From positions 1-6,399 of the forward strand of contig DAOVIL010000034.1 of assembly GCA_030673725.1 (NCBI GenBank): a stretch of 6,399 bases of DNA, in the 5' to 3' direction. Within the stretch, counting starts at the first letter, position 1. Each line of letters opens with the position of its first letter. Source of the stretch: Candidatus Aenigmatarchaeota archaeon. GTDB lineage: Archaea; Aenigmatarchaeota; Aenigmatarchaeia; QMZP01. Shown here piece by piece: positions 5,289-6,399 of this stretch. Under the pieces are notes generated by a model. The model saw only the letters and a program-made list of their open reading frames with translations, made no database searches and had not been told where the DNA came from. The position numbers were made by a program, and so were the translations under genes.

Positions 5289-6399
5289 ACCATCTGAACT
5301 CCTGTTATATGTGTTATTGTTAGGTTAAGGCTTCTTAAATCATTTTTGCCCAGCTTGTGGACGTCATCCTTGCCTGTGGCCGCAGTCGCCATCTTGACCT
5401 CCTCTGTGCAGGCTTTTATGAAGTTGGCTGCATGCTCGCCTGCCTGGGGGTCCAGCTTCTTGATTAAAGACGCTTTCTGGGTAGTTATCCCGACAGGGCA
5501 CATCCCGAGGTGGCACTGTTTGCAATAGATGCAGCCCATAGCCATCAGCATAGGCATCCCCATGAAGACTGCGTCAGCTCCCAATGCCAGCGCTTTCGCC
5601 GCATCAGCTCCGGTGTTCAGGCCGCCACCTATGATTAGTTCCTGTTTCGACCACATCCTGTCCATCACCTTCCTGGCCCTAACCAGCGCAGCCAGGGTGG
5701 GAGTGCCGAAGTGGTCCAGCATTATCTCAGGAGCTGCCCCTGTGCCGCCTTCCATCCCGTCTATCGCTATCGCGTCAGCACCTGACCTGACCGCTATCGG
5801 GATGTCAGCCTCCATGTTTCCTGCCCCGAGCTTGACTATGATGGGCTTCCCTCCGGTCACCTTCCTGAGCCACTGTACCTTCTTCTTCAGGTCAGCGGCT
5901 GTCTTTATGTCTGGGTGCGCAGCTGGGGAATGCAGGGGCTTTCCAGCAGGCACCTTCCTAAGCTTCGCTATTGCGGGCGTCACCTTCCTGGCCGGAAGCA
6001 GCCCCCCCTGGCCTGGTTTAGCCCCCTGCCCTATCTTTATCTCTATGGCATCAGCTGACTTCAGGTACTTCTCGTTCACCCCGAACCTGCCTGTGGAGTA
6101 CTGCGCTATCAGTATCCTGGCCTTGGCCCTCTCTTCAGGCAGCATACCGCCTTCCCCTGTGTTGGCTGCAGTCCCGGCCAGAGTGCTCGCTTTGGCAAGC
6201 GCTATCTTGACCTTCTTGTTGACAGCGCCGAACGACATGCCCCCCATGAGTATGGGGGTTTCAAGAATGAGAGGCTGTTTGCTCCCCTTCCCTATGACTG
6301 TTTTGGAAAGGACCTCTTCCTCAAAATAGAACACAGGCCTCTTCTTGAGCTGCGCACGCACGAAAAGGAGGTCATCGAAGATTATCCTCCCGCATACCC
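5285..6399 (-). CDS. Glutamate synthase domain 2 (FMN/Fe-S) protein, archaeal type (5' truncated)
   Basis: This is a member of the GltB central/FMN domain family (COG0069). In glutamate synthase this domain converts 2-oxoglutarate plus ammonia to glutamate on FMN. The frame stays open through the right edge. A GTG at 6361-6359 is followed directly by RAQLKKRPV, but the 12 codons before it read VCGRIIFDDLLF, matching the family's FDDL...AQL element, so GTG is internal and the gene is cut by the window. Counting from that GTG, GGMSFGAVNK (40-49), ANTGEGG (66-72), YSTGRFGV (88-95), IKIGQGAKPGQGG (108-120), VKLGAG (176-181) and DGMEGGTGAAP (201-211) are the FMN and substrate loops. C277, C283 and C288 match the glutamate synthase Fe-S spacing, with an extra C280. 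The glutaminase and GXGXG domains are not in view; archaea often encode them separately. It leads an operon with the two redox-type genes downstream. The actual substrate is uncertain. Confidence 0.92.
   Translation of the reverse strand, partial: VCGRIIFDDLLFVRAQLKKRPVFYFEEEVLSKTVIGKGSKQPLILETPILMGGMSFGAVNKKVKIALAKASTLAGTAANTGEGGMLPEERAKARILIAQYSTGRFGVNEKYLKSADAIEIKIGQGAKPGQGGLLPARKVTPAIAKLRKVPAGKPLHSPAAHPDIKTAADLKKKVQWLRKVTGGKPIIVKLGAGNMEADIPIAVRSGADAIAIDGMEGGTGAAPEIMLDHFGTPTLAALVRARKVMDRMWSKQELIIGGGLNTGADAAKALALGADAVFMGMPMLMAMGCIYCKQCHLGMCPVGITTQKASLIKKLDPQAGEHAANFIKACTEEVKMATAATGKDDVHKLGKNDLRSLNLTITHITGVQMV
5299..5303 (-). promoter_or_regulatory. Ribosome-binding site of the thioredoxin-like gene
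   Basis: AGGAG on the minus strand lies inside the end of the glutamate-synthase-like gene, 10 bases before the ATG at 5288. Together with the ATGA stop/start overlap it supports this start and translational coupling. Confidence 0.6.

Noticed and set aside
5529..6329. A long plus-strand open frame of 266 codons opposite the glutamate-synthase-like gene.
   Set aside because: It is the antisense shadow of a well-conserved protein in a GC-rich region. The translation is Ala/Pro/Ser-rich without any domain.
6359..6361. GTG as the start of the glutamate-synthase-like gene.
   Set aside because: The frame continues upstream to the window edge with family-like residues (FDDLLF), so the Val is internal.

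Overview
This window is archaeal. The clearest markers are adjacent genes for both subunits of DNA topoisomerase VI (top6B, top6A) and a full-length DRG-family GTPase with a C-terminal TGS domain. Candidate promoters are archaeal TATA boxes lying 25-45 bases before start codons. A secreted protein at the left edge carries Cys-rich motifs that I associate with DPANN-type archaea, so a DPANN lineage is my best guess, but the window does not prove it. Most of the sequence is moderately GC-rich with many AGG/AGA arginine codons. The first ~420 bases are clearly more AT-rich (about 38% GC by hand count).

Layout. Bases 3-605 (+) hold the 3' part of a membrane-anchored, Cys-rich surface protein: an acidic calcium-type loop, two 44-residue thrombospondin-1-like repeats, a CGGPC-type motif and a C-terminal membrane helix. 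It converges, with a 19-base gap, on the DRG GTPase gene (625-1686, -). A 270-base divergent intergenic region (1687-1956) follows, with candidate promoters for both flanking genes and two inverted repeats. Then comes the top6B-top6A operon (1957-4678, +), whose genes overlap by 29 bases.

The right third is a tightly packed minus-strand operon, transcribed from the right edge inward. It starts with a 5'-truncated FMN/iron-sulfur glutamate-synthase-domain protein (5285-6399). Next is a membrane-anchored thioredoxin-like protein with a CxxC motif (4800-5288), joined by a 4-base ATGA overlap. Last is a 42-residue Cys-rich protein resembling the DUF6485 family (4670-4798), starting one base after the preceding stop. 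The small gene's 3' end overlaps the 3' end of top6A on the opposite strand by 9 bases.

Functionally, the Top6 pair forms the A2B2 type IIB topoisomerase that relaxes and decatenates DNA. The DRG GTPase is a translation-linked factor. The minus-strand operon has a redox and cysteine theme, but its pathway is not clear from sequence. I see no tRNA, rRNA, CRISPR array, insertion sequence or defence system. The points most worth a second look are the small Cys-rich gene and its operon, the DGDF (instead of DxDP) Toprim motif in Top6A, the mosaic surface protein, and the oppositely charged Top6B and Top6A termini encoded by the same overlapping bases.
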